A DNA stretch of 64,000 nt from Micromonospora sp. WMMD882. GTDB taxonomy: Bacteria > Actinomycetota > Actinomycetes > Mycobacteriales > Micromonosporaceae. The notes below the pieces were generated by a model. It saw only the letters and a program-made list of their open reading frames with translations, made no database searches and was not told the origin of the DNA. The number at the start of each line of letters is the position of its first letter. The stretch's first letter is position 1. The translations under genes and the position numbers were made by a program. Positions 8,559 through 22,322 of the stretch are shown here, piece by piece. The stretch covers positions 5,890,001 through 5,954,000 of the forward strand of contig NZ_CP114903.1 in assembly GCF_027497255.1 (NCBI RefSeq), written 5' to 3'.

Positions 8559-8716
8559 CCGCAGCCTCCCGTCCGCGCCGGACGCCGGCGCCGCACCATG
8601 GTCGCCGGGGAAGACACACCGGCCGGTCACGCGCCCGACCGGGGTCCACCGTCGCGGGCACACCGGAACGGACGCGCGCGTTCGGGGTGCCGTGCGCGAC
8701 GCTTCATGATTATGTC

Positions 8717-9628
8717 GTGACCTCCACGCCGCGACAGCCGTCCGAAGGGACGAACAACCGACACCCCGTACCGCCTGCCCTCGTCCGGACGACCCGACTT
8801 CTCGCCGCGGCGGGCATCGAGACGGCCCGGCCCGAGGCGGAGCTGCTCGCCGCCCACGTGCTGGGGGTGTCCCGGGGGCGGCTGCTGCTGGTCGACGGGT
8901 TCACCGCCGAGCAGCTCGCCCGGCTGGACGAGCTGGTGGCCCGGCGGGCGGGCCGGGAGCCGCTCCAGCACCTGACCGGACGGGCCGGTTTCCGGCGTCT
9001 GGACCTCACGGTCGGCCCCGGGGTCTTCGTGCCCCGGCCGGAGACCGAGCTCGTCGTCGAGTGGGGGCTCGGGCAGGCCCGGCAGGTCGCCCGGCCGCTG
9101 GTGGTGGACCTGTGCAGCGGTTCCGGGGCGATCGCGCTGGCGGTGGCCCAGGAGGCGCCGACCGCCGTGGTGGTGGCGGTGGAGCGGTCCCCGGCGGCGC
9201 TGACCTGGCTGCGGCGCAACGCGACCGAGCGGGCCGCCGCCGGGGACCGGCCGATCCGGGTGGTCGACGCGGACGTCACCGACCCGGCGCTCCTCGACGA
9301 CCTGGCCGGGCGGGTGGACGTCCTGCTCTGCAACCCGCCGTACGTGCCGCGCGGCACCGAGGTGCCGGCGGAGGTGGCCGGGCACGACCCCGCCGAGGCG
9401 GTCTTCGGCGGCGCGGACGGCCTGGACGTGGTCCGTCCGGTGATCGGGCAGGCGGCCCGACTGCTGCGGCCCGGCGGGGCGCTGGCGATCGAGCACGACG
9501 ACACGCACGGCCTAGTGGTGCCGGAGCTGCTCGCCGCCGACGGCCGCTTCGACTCCGTCGCCGACCGTCCCGACCTGACCGGGCGTCCGCGTTTCGCCAC
9601 CGCCCGCCGCCGCATGCCACCCGGCTGA
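8717..9628 (+). CDS. prmC: Release factor glutamine methyltransferase
   Basis: Transfers a methyl group from S-adenosylmethionine to the GGQ glutamine of release factors RF1 and RF2. N-terminal helical recognition domain, then a Rossmann methyltransferase fold with LVVDLCSGSGAIALAV (SAM site) and the hallmark NPPYVP catalytic motif (LLCNPPYVPRG). The GTG at 8717 gives 303 residues; an earlier GTG at 8687 is possible. CATGAT 6 bases before 8717 could be a leaderless -10, but this is weak. The usual partner prfA is separated by the GGDEF gene. Confidence 0.92.
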   Translation: MTSTPRQPSEGTNNRHPVPPALVRTTRLLAAAGIETARPEAELLAAHVLGVSRGRLLLVDGFTAEQLARLDELVARRAGREPLQHLTGRAGFRRLDLTVGPGVFVPRPETELVVEWGLGQARQVARPLVVDLCSGSGAIALAVAQEAPTAVVVAVERSPAALTWLRRNATERAAAGDRPIRVVDADVTDPALLDDLAGRVDVLLCNPPYVPRGTEVPAEVAGHDPAEAVFGGADGLDVVRPVIGQAARLLRPGGALAIEHDDTHGLVVPELLAADGRFDSVADRPDLTGRPRFATARRRMPPG

Positions 9629-9663
9629 CCCGCGCCGCGATCCACCGGCGGACCGCGGCGTGG

Positions 9664-9669
9664 CAGACT
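9664..9669 (+). promoter_or_regulatory. -10 element of the tsaC-type gene
   Basis: CAGACT lies 8 bases upstream of the GTG at 9678; probable leaderless start. Confidence 0.35.
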
Positions 9670-9677
9670 GACTCCTC

Positions 9678-10322
9678 GTGATGCTCTACGACTGCCGGTC
9701 GCTGGCCGATCGGGACCGCGGCATCGCCGCGGCCATCGAGGCCGTCAAGAACGGCGAGCTGGTCGTCCTGCCGACCGACACGGTGTACGGGATCGGCGCG
9801 GACGCCTTCACCCCGTTCGCGGTGAAGGCGTTGGCGGACGCCAAGGGCCAGGGTCGCCAGGCGCCCCCGGTGCTGATCGGCTCCCGGCACACCCTGGACG
9901 GTCTGGTCTTCACCCTGCCCCGGGCCGCCCGGGACCTGGTCGAGGCGTTCTGGCCGGGCGCGTTGACCATCATCGTGGAGCACTCGCCCAGCCTCCAGTG
10001 GGATCTGGGGGACGCCGGCGGGGTGGTGGCGGTGCGGATGCCGTTGCATCCGGTCGCGCTGGAGGTGTTGCGGGAAACCGGCCCGATGGCGGTCTCGTCG
10101 GCGAACAAGGTCGGGCAGCCGGCGGCGGTCACCGCCGAGGAGGCCCGCGACCAGCTCGGGTACGCGGTTCGCGCGTACCTGGAGGCCGGTCCCTGCCCGG
10201 ACCCGGTGCCGAGCACGATCGTCGACCTGACCGGTGAGACGCCCCGGCTGCTGCGGGAGGGCGCGATCGGCCTGGCGGCCCTGCGTGAGGTGGCGCCGGA
10301 CATCGAGAGCCGGGTGGGGTAG
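9678..10322 (+). CDS. L-threonylcarbamoyladenylate synthase (YrdC/Sua5 family)
   Basis: Forms threonylcarbamoyl-AMP from threonine, bicarbonate and ATP, the first step in the t6A37 tRNA modification. 214 residues, a single YrdC domain: LVVLPTDTVYGIGADAF near 33-49, a K-x-R-like nucleotide segment around KALADAKGQGRQAPP, and SSANKVGQPA near 140. The C-terminal Sua5 extension is absent, so it is of TsaC length. GTG 9678 and ATG 9681 are alternative starts; the -10 spacing favours the GTG. The stop TAG immediately abuts the next gene's GTG (zero spacing), indicating co-translation. Confidence 0.92.
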   Translation: MMLYDCRSLADRDRGIAAAIEAVKNGELVVLPTDTVYGIGADAFTPFAVKALADAKGQGRQAPPVLIGSRHTLDGLVFTLPRAARDLVEAFWPGALTIIVEHSPSLQWDLGDAGGVVAVRMPLHPVALEVLRETGPMAVSSANKVGQPAAVTAEEARDQLGYAVRAYLEAGPCPDPVPSTIVDLTGETPRLLREGAIGLAALREVAPDIESRVG

Positions 10323-10934
10323 GTGCCGCCGTTCACCGTCCTGCACGTCTGCATGGGCAACATCTGCCGTTCCCCGATGGCCGAGCGGCTGCTGACGCTG
10401 GCGGTCCGGGAGCGGTTGGCCCGGGCCGGGGCCGATCCGGCCACCGCCGACGAGCTGCTGCACAGCAACAGCGCCGGCACCGGTGGCTGGCACGCCGGTG
10501 ACGAGATGAACCCGCCGGCCGCCCGGCAGATCACCGCCCGGGGCGGTGACGTCGTCGGGTTCGCCGCCCGCAAGCTGCGCTCGGAGCACATCGACGCCGC
10601 CGACCTGGTGCTCACCGCCACCGCCGACCAGCACGAGTACGTGCTGGCGCTGCGCCCGGACGCGGCCGGCCGCACCTTCGTGCTGGGCGAGTTCGGTCGG
10701 CTGCTCGGCGTGGTGGAGGCCGCCGCGCTGCCGTCGGCCGGGGTGTCCCCGACGGAGCTGTACGCCCGTGGGGTGGCCCTGGTCGCCGCCGCCGACGCGG
10801 CGCGGGAGGGCGCGCACGCGCTGCCCGGTGACGATCTGGACGACCCGTGGGGCCGTGGTGACCAGTGTTTCAGCCGGGTCGCCGACGAGATCGAGGAGAC
10901 GGTGCAGCCGCTGGCCGCCGTACTGCTGCCCTGA
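10323..10934 (+). CDS. Low-molecular-weight protein tyrosine phosphatase
   Basis: Cytosolic Cys-based phosphatase or related arsenate-reductase-fold enzyme. The P-loop CMGNICRS (CX5R, near residues 10-17) and a general-acid DP motif (DDPWG near 180) are both present. At 203 residues it is longer than the usual ~150-160 because of a middle insertion. The GTG start follows the stop of the preceding gene with no gap, so it is transcribed with it. Natural substrate unknown; cell-envelope or capsule kinases are common partners in this family. Confidence 0.85.
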   Translation: MPPFTVLHVCMGNICRSPMAERLLTLAVRERLARAGADPATADELLHSNSAGTGGWHAGDEMNPPAARQITARGGDVVGFAARKLRSEHIDAADLVLTATADQHEYVLALRPDAAGRTFVLGEFGRLLGVVEAAALPSAGVSPTELYARGVALVAAADAAREGAHALPGDDLDDPWGRGDQCFSRVADEIEETVQPLAAVLLP

Positions 10935-11052
10935 GTTTCCCTATTACTCCCACTCCGCGAGTTTTCTGCGGGTTTGCGGAAAAAGGCGAGTCGGTGGGAG
11001 GTTCGGCGGCATGCTGAACGGGTCCTGACCAGGCTCCTGCGGGGGAGAGCTG

Positions 11053-13147
<2,095 letters not shown>

Positions 13148-13173
<26 letters not shown>

Positions 13174-14662
13174 TCGGGTGACCGGGCGTCGGCCCGGCCG
13201 CGCGGGCGGCCTGCTCGGCGGCGCGGGCGATGTTGCGGGCCATCCCGCCGAACACCAGCGCGTGGAACGGGGCGACCGCCGCCCAGTAGGCGTGTCCGGC
13301 CAGGCCACGCGGCAGGAAGACGGCGCGTTGGACGTACCGGCTGACGCCGTCGTCGGTCTGGTCGGCGCGCAGCTCCAGCCAGGCCCGGCCGGGCAGCCGC
13401 ATCTCGGCCCGCAGCCGCAGCAGCGACCCGGGGACGATCTCCTCGACCCGCCAGAAGTCCAGCGCCTCGCCCACGTACAGCCGTTCGGGGTGCCGTCGGC
13501 CGCGGCGCAGCCCCACCCCGCCGACCAGCCGGTCCAGCGCGCCCCGCACCGACCAGGCCAGCGGGAACGAGTACCAGCCGTGTTCGCCGCCGATGCCCTC
13601 GATCACCCGCCACAGCGCCTCCGGCGGCGCGTCGACCCGGCGTTCCCGCCGGTCGGTGTAGGTGGAGCCGCCGGACCACGCCGGGTCGCTCGGCAGCGGC
13701 TCGGCGGGCGCGTCCGGTCCGCTCGCGGTGGACCAGCGGGTCTCCACCTCGGCGTCGCGGACCCTGGTCAGGGCCAGCCGGACGGCCTCGTCGAAGCCGG
13801 TCAGGCCGCCGGGCGGGTCGGGCACGTGCCGGGCGATGTCGTGCTCGTGCGCGACCGCCTCGTGGACCAGGCTCTCCACCAGCGGCCGGGCGATCCGGTT
13901 CGGCACCGGGGTGACCACGCCGACCCAGTGCGACGACAGCGACGGGGTCAACGGCCGGACCGGCAGGATGAGCCGGCGGCGCAGCCCGGCCACCGCCGCG
14001 TACCGCTGCATCGTGTCCCCGAAGGTGAGCACGTCCGGTCCGCCGACGTCGAAGGCCCGGCTCACCTCCGGCGGCAGCGTGGCGCAGCCGATCAGGTAGC
14101 GCAGCACGTCGCGGACCGCGATCGGCTGGATCCGGTTGCGGACCCAGCGCGGGGTGACCATGACGGGCAGCCGCTCGGTGAGGTGGCGCAGCATCTCGAA
14201 CGAGGCCGACCCGGACCCGATGATCACCGCCGCCCGCAGCACCACGGTCGGCACCCCGCTGGCCAGCAGGATCCGCCCCACCTCGGCGCGGGAGCGCAGG
14301 TGCGGCGAGGGGTGGTCGTCCGCCGCCGGCTCCGGCCCGCCCAGGTAGACGATCCGGCGTACGCCGGCCGCGCGGGCCGCCGTGGCGAAGTTGCCGGCCG
14401 CCTCCCGGTCGGCGGCCTCGAAGTCGGCCTGGCCGAGCGAGTGCACCAGGTAGTACGCCACCTCGACGTCGGCGAACGCGGCCGGCAGCGTCTCCGGCCG
14501 GCGCAGGTCGCCCTCGACCACCTCGGCACGCGCCGCCCACGGCACGTCACGGAGCCGACCGGCGGCGCGGACCAGGCAGCGTACGGTGTGCCCCTGGGCG
14601 AGCAGGCGCGGCGCGAGCCGCCCGCCGAGGTAGCCGGTGGCCCCGGTGACCAGGCATCTCAT
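13148..14662 (-). CDS. SDR-type NAD(P)-binding protein with C-terminal DUF2867
   Basis: 504 residues from ATG 14662. Residues 1-8 lead straight into the Rossmann motif VTGATGYLGG, followed by an atypical short-chain-dehydrogenase/NmrA-like domain (to about 300). The second half (about 320-480), with ERRVDAPPEALWRVIEGIGG and WYSFPLAW, is of DUF2867/SRPBCC type. The fusion is a known actinobacterial arrangement often labelled epimerase; substrate unknown. Possibly a quinone- or lipid-linked reductase, but that is a guess. Its 3' end overlaps the PBP gene convergently. Confidence 0.8.
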
Positions 14663-14682
14663 GGCTCCAGTCTGCGGCCCCA

Positions 14683-14688
14683 TAGACT
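14683..14688 (+). promoter_or_regulatory. -10 element at the head of the atp gene cluster
   Basis: TAGACT 8 bases upstream of a GTG at 14697, the leaderless arrangement seen elsewhere in this window. No good -35. Confidence 0.45.
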
Positions 14689-14696
14689 CGGGCGCT

Positions 14697-14777
14697 GTGG
14701 ACTACGTGACGCCCACCTTCCGGGGGCCGGATTCCGACCAGCTCAGCGCCTTCCTCCCCGGGGCGGACGTCCGGTGA
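14697..14777 (+). CDS. Candidate 26-residue leader peptide before atpI
   Basis: A small frame starting with GTG right after a consensus-like -10 encodes 26 residues (begins MDYVTPTFRG). It overlaps the GTG start of the atpI-like gene by 4 bases (GTGA). It could be a translated leaderless mini-gene that couples ribosomes onto atpI, or simply leader RNA. It has no recognisable motif. Conservation in relatives would decide. Confidence 0.3.
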   Translation: MDYVTPTFRGPDSDQLSAFLPGADVR

Positions 14778-15175
14778 TCCGCCGGCGACTGCGGCACCTG
14801 GCCCTGCCGCTGCTGACGTCGGCGGCGCTGCTGGTGCTCGCCACGCTGGTGGGGTGGCTGGTCGACGGTGGCGCCGGCGCGGCCGGCGGCGCGGCGGGCG
14901 TGGCTCTGGTCACGGTCAGCTACGGGCTGTCGAGCCTGGCGCTCGCCTGGGCGGACTCGGTGCACCCGAAGCTGGTGATGAGCGTCGGGCTGGCCACCTA
15001 CGTCACCAAGTTCCTGGTGTTCGGCGTGGTGCTGCTCGGCCTGGTCGACAGTGGCTGGGGCGGTCGCCGGACGATGGCCGTCGCGGTGGTGGTGGCGACC
15101 GTCTGCTGGGTGTCCGCCCAGGTGTGGTGGACGTTCCGGCGCCACCGCCCCGAGGCGGAGCCCACGGGTGGTTGA
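14774..15175 (+). CDS. AtpI-like membrane protein
   Basis: 133 residues from GTG 14774, in the position of atpI upstream of atpB. It has four predicted membrane helices (about 9-28, 30-56, 65-90 and 96-115) and a basic, hydrophilic C-terminus. AtpI proteins help assemble the c-ring; sequence similarity is loose, so the name rests mostly on position and topology. The start overlaps the short leader frame. Confidence 0.65.
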   Translation: MIRRRLRHLALPLLTSAALLVLATLVGWLVDGGAGAAGGAAGVALVTVSYGLSSLALAWADSVHPKLVMSVGLATYVTKFLVFGVVLLGLVDSGWGGRRTMAVAVVVATVCWVSAQVWWTFRRHRPEAEPTGG

Positions 15176-15229
15176 GCCCGACTGTCGGGTTGCCGTCGCC
15201 ACGCCGGGGATGGAGTTCCGTCGGGCGCG

Positions 15230-15248
15230 GGATAGGCGTAGCCTATCC
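15230..15248. promoter_or_regulatory. Palindrome GGATAGGC-gta-GCCTATCC
   Basis: Perfect 8-bp inverted repeat with a 3-base spacer, 54 bases after the AtpI-like stop and about 90 upstream of the next gene. It could be an operator for the ATP synthase operon or a short hairpin terminator of the upstream gene; no T-tract follows. Confidence 0.4.
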
Positions 15249-15322
15249 GCCAGCCGAGGCTTCCCCGACCCACACGACAAGGTTGTGCGGGGGGTGACTC
15301 ACAGCCTCGTTCCAGCGGCTGA

Positions 15323-15328
15323 TACCGT
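15323..15328 (+). promoter_or_regulatory. Possible -10 of atpZ/atpB operon
   Basis: TACCGT 10 bases before the ATG at 15339; no ribosome binding site intervenes, which suggests an almost leaderless transcript. Confidence 0.3.
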
Positions 15329-15338
15329 TCGCTGCGTC

Positions 15339-15554
15339 ATGGCCGACGACCGATCCGACAAGCCTTCCGCACCTTCGGGTGCTGATGCGGGTTGGGCCGC
15401 GCTCGGTTACCTCCTCGGCGGCATGACCGTCTGGGGCGGGGCCGGCTGGCTCGTCGACCGTTGGCTGGATCTTCCGGATGTCGGGTTGCTGATCGGGCTG
15501 ATCGGCGGCACGGCCGCGGGGGTCTACCTGACCATAAAGAGGCTGGGCGCCTGA
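15339..15554 (+). CDS. AtpZ/AtpI family small membrane protein
   Basis: 71 residues: a hydrophilic N-terminus (about 1-20), then two membrane helices (WAALGYLLGGMTVWGGAGWL and VGLLIGLIGGTAAGVYLTI). This is the AtpZ-type accessory protein coded just before atpB; in characterised relatives it pairs with AtpI in a Mg/Ca-transport or c-ring assembly role. ATG 15339 chosen because upstream frame extension is leader sequence. It ends 27 bases before atpB. Confidence 0.8.
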   Translation: MADDRSDKPSAPSGADAGWAALGYLLGGMTVWGGAGWLVDRWLDLPDVGLLIGLIGGTAAGVYLTIKRLGA

Positions 15555-15581
15555 CCATGCCCGACCGACGGAGGGTTCGAG

Positions 15582-16397
15582 TTGATTGAGCTGCCGACCT
15601 ATGCCGCCGCGGACATCCGGGCCGCCGAGTTCCCCCCTGGCGTTGACAGCTTCAACTACCGCAGCCTGATCCCGGGGCTGGAGGGGACGGCCTGGGAGCC
15701 GGCCTTCACGAAGATCGCTCTCCTGGCCTGGGTCGCGGTCGCGGTCATCATCCTGTTCTTCCTGGTCAGCTACCGGAACCCGCAGTTGGTGCCGACCAAG
15801 CGGCAGTGGCTGGCCGAGTCGGTCTACGGCCTCGCCCGGGACAACGTCGCCCGGGACATCATCGGGCACAAGGGCGTCCGGTTCGCGCCCTACCTGGCGA
15901 CGCTGTTCGTGTTCATCCTGCTGACGAACCTCTGGGGCATCGTCCCGTTCGCGCAGATCTCGCCGAACTCGCACATCGCCTTCCCGATCGTGCTGGCCCT
16001 CTCCAGTTGGCTGCTCTACGTCGGGGTCGGCATCCGCAAGCACGGGTTCCTCGGCTACATCAAGGCCAGTTGCTGGGTCAGCGGCGCGCCGCTGTGGGTC
16101 CAGCCGATCCTGGTGCCGATCGAGTTCGTGTCGAACCTGCTGCTGCGCCCGGTCACCCTGGCGGTCCGGTTGTTCGCCAACATGTTCGCCGGCCACATGA
16201 TCCTGCTGGTGTTCACGCTCGGCGGTGTCGCGCTGCTCAACGCGGAGTCCGTCTTCCTCAAGCCGGTCGCGCTGCTGAGCTGGGCCATGGCGATCCTGAT
16301 GACCTTCTTCGAGCTGGGCATCCTGATCCTGCAGGCGTACGTGTTCACCCTGCTCACCGCCACGTACCTGCAGAGCTCGCTGGCCGACGAACACTGA
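15582..16397 (+). CDS. atpB: ATP synthase subunit a
   Basis: Fo stator membrane subunit forming the proton half-channels. 271 residues with five to six helices. The essential arginine lies in LLRPVTLAVRLFANMFAGHM (about residues 186-205). The TTG start at 15582 is supported by GGAGGG 6 bases upstream. Like rho, it uses a rare TTG codon. Confidence 0.95.
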   Translation: MIELPTYAAADIRAAEFPPGVDSFNYRSLIPGLEGTAWEPAFTKIALLAWVAVAVIILFFLVSYRNPQLVPTKRQWLAESVYGLARDNVARDIIGHKGVRFAPYLATLFVFILLTNLWGIVPFAQISPNSHIAFPIVLALSSWLLYVGVGIRKHGFLGYIKASCWVSGAPLWVQPILVPIEFVSNLLLRPVTLAVRLFANMFAGHMILLVFTLGGVALLNAESVFLKPVALLSWAMAILMTFFELGILILQAYVFTLLTATYLQSSLADEH

Positions 16398-16430
16398 GCC
16401 GTCGCCGGGCGACCGATCAGACCCCCCTGG

Positions 16431-16469
16431 TACGCACAACTGAAAACCCCCTGTACGCACAACTGAAAA
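16431..16469. repeat. Direct repeat between atpB and atpE
   Basis: TACGCACAACTGAAAA occurs at 16431-16446 and again at 16454-16469 (23-base period), each preceded by a C-run and CTG. The copies occupy most of the 127-base intergenic region before atpE. They may serve as protein-binding sites or as part of an mRNA element boosting atpE translation. Confidence 0.7.
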
Positions 16470-16524
16470 GTTCACCTACACGAACGTGTGACGGTCACGC
16501 GTTCCCCGCAGGAGGAAACCAACC

Positions 16525-16749
16525 ATGTTCCTGGCCGAGATCTCAGGCAACGTCAACGTCATCGGCTATGGCATCGCGGCGCTCGGCCCGGGCATCGGTG
16601 TGGGTCTGGTGTTCGCCGCCTACATCCAGGCGACCGCCCGCCAGCCGGAGAGCGCCAGCCTGACCCGGGTCTACATGTTCATGGGCTTCGCCGTGGTCGA
16701 GGCGCTGGCCCTGCTCGGTCTGGTGCTCGCGTTCGCCCTCGGCGGCTGA
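16525..16749 (+). CDS. atpE: ATP synthase subunit c
   Basis: 74-residue proteolipid that forms the rotor ring. Two helices join at the polar loop ARQPE (38-42). The proton-carrying carboxylate is E59 in FAVVEALALLGL. The first helix has the GPGIGVGL glycine pattern. ATG 16525 follows an AGGAGG site at 16509-16514. Confidence 0.97.
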   Translation: MFLAEISGNVNVIGYGIAALGPGIGVGLVFAAYIQATARQPESASLTRVYMFMGFAVVEALALLGLVLAFALGG

Positions 16750-16816
16750 GACCCAGCCAGCGCTTAGCTGAACCGGCCGGCCCGTGGTGGTCGGCCGCTG
16801 GCGAAGGGGAGTGTCC

Positions 16817-17344
16817 ATGTACCTAGCAGCGGAAGAGGGCGGGAACATCCTGCTCCCGCCCGTGGCGGAGATCATCGTCGGTCTCGTCGCGTTCGGCCTG
16901 GTCCTGTTCGTGCTGAGCAAGTTCGTCTTCCCCCGTATGGAGACGATGTACCAGGCCCGGGTCGACGCGATCGAGGGTGGCATCAAGCGCGCCGAGGCCG
17001 CCCAGGCCGAGGCCAACCAGCTCCTGGAGCAGTACCGCGCGCAGCTCGCCGAGGCGCGTACCGACGCCGCGAAGATCCGCGACGACGCCCGCGCCGACGC
17101 CGAGGGCATCCGCCAGGACATCCTCGCCAAGGCGCGGGAGGAGTCCGACCGGATCATCGCGGCCGGCAAGGAGCAGCTCGCCGCCGAGCGGGCCACCATC
17201 GTCCGTGAGCTGCGTGCCGAGGTCGGCGCCATCGCGGTCGACCTGGCCAGCCGGATCGTCGGGGAGTCGCTGGCCGACGAGGCCCGCCGCAAGGGCACCG
17301 TCGACCGGTTCCTCAACGACCTCGAGAGCACGGGAGCCCGTTGA
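16817..17344 (+). CDS. atpF: ATP synthase subunit b
   Basis: 175 residues: one N-terminal membrane helix (EIIVGLVAFGLVLFVLSKFV, about 17-36) then a long charged coiled coil that forms the peripheral stalk. ATG 16817 chosen with GAAGGGGA upstream; a GTG 33 bases earlier is unlikely. It ends in TGATG, overlapping atpH. Not fused to delta, unlike in mycobacteria. Confidence 0.95.
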   Translation: MYLAAEEGGNILLPPVAEIIVGLVAFGLVLFVLSKFVFPRMETMYQARVDAIEGGIKRAEAAQAEANQLLEQYRAQLAEARTDAAKIRDDARADAEGIRQDILAKAREESDRIIAAGKEQLAAERATIVRELRAEVGAIAVDLASRIVGESLADEARRKGTVDRFLNDLESTGAR

Positions 17345-18165
17345 TGCAGGCCGCCAGCCGGGAGTCGTACCGGGCCGCGAACGAGCGCCTGGCGACGTAC
17401 GCGCGCGGCGCGCAGCCGGAGGCCGTGGCCGCCACGGCCGACGACCTGCTCGCCGTGGCCGGTCTGCTGGGCCGGGAGCCCCGGCTGCGCCGGGCCCTGT
17501 CCGATCCGGCCCGCGACGGCGCGGACCGGGCCGGGCTGCTGGGCGACATGCTCCGCGGCAAGCTCGGCGCCGACGCGCTCGACCTGCTCGCCGGGCTGGT
17601 CGCCGGCCGTTGGTCGGCGCCGTCGGAGCTGCTCGACGGCGTCGAGCGGCTCGGCGTGGAGGCGCTGCTGGCCAGCGCCGACGCCGCCGGTGAGCTGGGC
17701 GAGGTCGAGGACGAGCTGTTCCGGTTCGGGCAGCTCGTCGCCGGGCAGCAGGCGCTGTCCTCCGCGTTGACCGACCCGACGGCCCCGGCCGGGCAGCGGG
17801 CCATCCTGGCCCGGGACCTGCTCGCCGGCAAGGCCCGCCCGGTCACCGTCCGCCTCGTAGAGGTGGCGTTGGGCGGGTTCGGTGGGCGTTCCTTCGCGGG
17901 CGCGCTCACCCGGCTGGTGGAGCTGGTCGCCGACCGGCGGGACCGGCAGGTCGCGTACGTGACCGTGGCGGCCCCGTTGACCGACGAGGAGGAGGGCCGA
18001 CTGGCCGCCCGCCTCGCCGCGATCTACGGTCGGGAGGTCTCCGTCAAGCAGACGGTGGACCCCGAGATCCTCGGTGGCGTGCGCGTCCGGGTCGGTTCCG
18101 ACCTGTACGACGGCACCGTGCTGCGCCGCCTCAACGAGACCCGAAACGCGCTCGCGAAGCGCTGA
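17344..18165 (+). CDS. atpH: ATP synthase subunit delta
   Basis: 273 residues, linking the F1 head to the b stalk. This is about 90 residues longer than the E. coli protein, as usual for actinobacteria; the conserved C-terminal segment with ILGGVRVRVGSDLYDGTVLRRL is present. Start overlaps the atpF stop by one base (TGATG), so translation is coupled. Confidence 0.95.
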   Translation: MQAASRESYRAANERLATYARGAQPEAVAATADDLLAVAGLLGREPRLRRALSDPARDGADRAGLLGDMLRGKLGADALDLLAGLVAGRWSAPSELLDGVERLGVEALLASADAAGELGEVEDELFRFGQLVAGQQALSSALTDPTAPAGQRAILARDLLAGKARPVTVRLVEVALGGFGGRSFAGALTRLVELVADRRDRQVAYVTVAAPLTDEEEGRLAARLAAIYGREVSVKQTVDPEILGGVRVRVGSDLYDGTVLRRLNETRNALAKR

Positions 18166-18260
18166 CCCGCTTCCACCGCTGCGCGCCCCTGAATGACAGA
18201 CGCCATTCGGACCGGTCGGTACTAGGTATCCCGGGCCCCTGATACTTAAGGAAGCAGAGG

Positions 18261-19904
18261 ATGGCCGAGCTGACCATCTCGACGGAGGAGATCCGCGGCG
18301 CCCTGGAGCGCTACGTCTCCTCCTACTCGCCCGACGTCTCCCGCGAGGAGGTCGGCACCGTCGCCGACACCGGTGACGGCATCGCCCACGTCGAGGGCCT
18401 GCCCTCGACCATGACCAACGAGCTCCTGGAGTTCGAGGACGGCACGCTCGGCGTGGCGCTGAACCTCGACGTCCGGGAGATCGGCGTCGTCGTTCTCGGT
18501 GACTCCGCGAAGCTCGAGGAGGGGCAGCGGGTCAAGCGCACCGGCCGGGTGCTCTCGGTGCCGGTCGGCGACGCCTTCCTGGGCCGCGTGGTCAACGCGC
18601 TCGGCCAGCCGATCGACGGCCTCGGCGACATCGCCAACGAGGGCTACCGGGAGCTGGAGCTCCAGGCCCCGAACGTGATGTCCCGGCAGTCCGTCGACGA
18701 GCCGCTGCAGACCGGCATCAAGGCGGTCGACGCGATGACCCCGGTCGGCCGGGGCCAGCGGCAGCTCATCATCGGCGACCGGAAGACCGGCAAGACCACC
18801 GTCGCGCTGGACACCATCCTCAACCAGCGGGACAACTGGCGCTCCGGCGACCCGAAGAAGCAGGTCCGCTGCATCTACGTGGCCATCGGGCAGAAGGCCT
18901 CCACGATCGCCTCGATCAAGGGCATCCTGGAGGACGCGGGCGCGATGGAGTACACCACCATCGTGGCCTCCCCGGCGTCCGACCCGGCCGGCTTCAAGTA
19001 CCTCGCCCCGTACACCGGCTCGTCCATCGGGCAGCACTGGATGTACGGCGGCAAGCACGTCCTGATCGTCTTCGACGACCTGAGCAAGCAGGCCGAGGCG
19101 TACCGGGCCGTGTCGCTGCTGCTGCGTCGCCCGCCGGGCCGTGAGGCGTACCCGGGTGACGTCTTCTACCTGCACTCGCGGCTGCTGGAGCGCTGCGCGA
19201 AGCTCTCCGACGAGCTGGGTGGCGGCTCGATGACCGGTCTGCCGATCATCGAGACGAAGGCCAACGACATCTCGGCCTTCATCCCGACCAACGTCATCTC
19301 GATCACCGACGGCCAGATCTTCCTGGAGACCGACCTGTTCAACCAGGGCGTCCGGCCGGCGATCAACGTCGGCACCTCGGTCTCCCGGGTGGGTGGCGCC
19401 GCGCAGGTCAAGCCGATGAAGAAGGTCGCCGGATCGCTGCGGCTGAACCTGGCCCAGTACCGCGAGCTGGAGGCGTTCGCCGCCTTCGCCTCCGACCTGG
19501 ACCGGGCCTCCCGGGCCCAGTTGGAGCGCGGCGCCCGCCTGGTCGAGCTGCTCAAGCAGCCGAACTACTCGCCGTTCCCGGTGCAGGAGCAGGTCGTCTC
19601 GGTCTGGGCCGGCACCGAGGGCAAGCTGGACGACGTCCCGGTCGGCGAGATCCGGCGCTTCGAGTCGGAGTTCCTCCAGTACCTCCGGCACCGGCACGAG
19701 GGCGTGCTGGCGTCGATCGGCGACGGCAAGTGGGGCGACGACATCATCTCCTCGCTCGACTCGGCGATCGGCGAGTTCAAGCAGACCTTCCTCGGCAAGG
19801 CCGACGAGCCCCGGATCAACGAGACCCCGGCGCCGGCCCTGGAGGGTGACGAGAACCGCGAGACGGTCACCGCCTACCGCGGCGGCGACGCCGAGAAGCA
19901 GTAG
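18261..19904 (+). CDS. atpA: ATP synthase subunit alpha
   Basis: 547 residues, non-catalytic nucleotide-binding subunit of F1. P-loop [15 protein letters not shown] (about 172-186) and the [13 protein letters not shown] signature (about 370-382) are present. ATG follows AAGGAAGCAGAGG. The preceding 95 bases are the largest gap inside atpF-atpD and contain TACTAGGTAT, a possible internal promoter. Confidence 0.97.
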   Translation: MAELTISTEEIRGALERYVSSYSPDVSREEVGTVADTGDGIAHVEGLPSTMTNELLEFEDGTLGVALNLDVREIGVVVLGDSAKLEEGQRVKRTGRVLSVPVGDAFLGRVVNALGQPIDGLGDIANEGYRELELQAPNVMSRQSVDEPLQTGIKAVDAMTPVGRGQRQLIIGDRKTGKTTVALDTILNQRDNWRSGDPKKQVRCIYVAIGQKASTIASIKGILEDAGAMEYTTIVASPASDPAGFKYLAPYTGSSIGQHWMYGGKHVLIVFDDLSKQAEAYRAVSLLLRRPPGREAYPGDVFYLHSRLLERCAKLSDELGGGSMTGLPIIETKANDISAFIPTNVISITDGQIFLETDLFNQGVRPAINVGTSVSRVGGAAQVKPMKKVAGSLRLNLAQYRELEAFAAFASDLDRASRAQLERGARLVELLKQPNYSPFPVQEQVVSVWAGTEGKLDDVPVGEIRRFESEFLQYLRHRHEGVLASIGDGKWGDDIISSLDSAIGEFKQTFLGKADEPRINETPAPALEGDENRETVTAYRGGDAEKQ

Positions 19905-19914
19905 GGCTGAGCAG

Positions 19915-22286
<2,372 letters not shown>

Positions 22287-22322
22287 CCTCCGGGTCAGCC
22301 CTGACCGTCCGGTCAGCTTTGT

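Noticed and set aside
18246..19697. Long minus-strand frame opposite atpA, and similar ones opposite atpD and murA
   Set aside because: Stop-poor complements of well-identified core genes, typical at this GC content.
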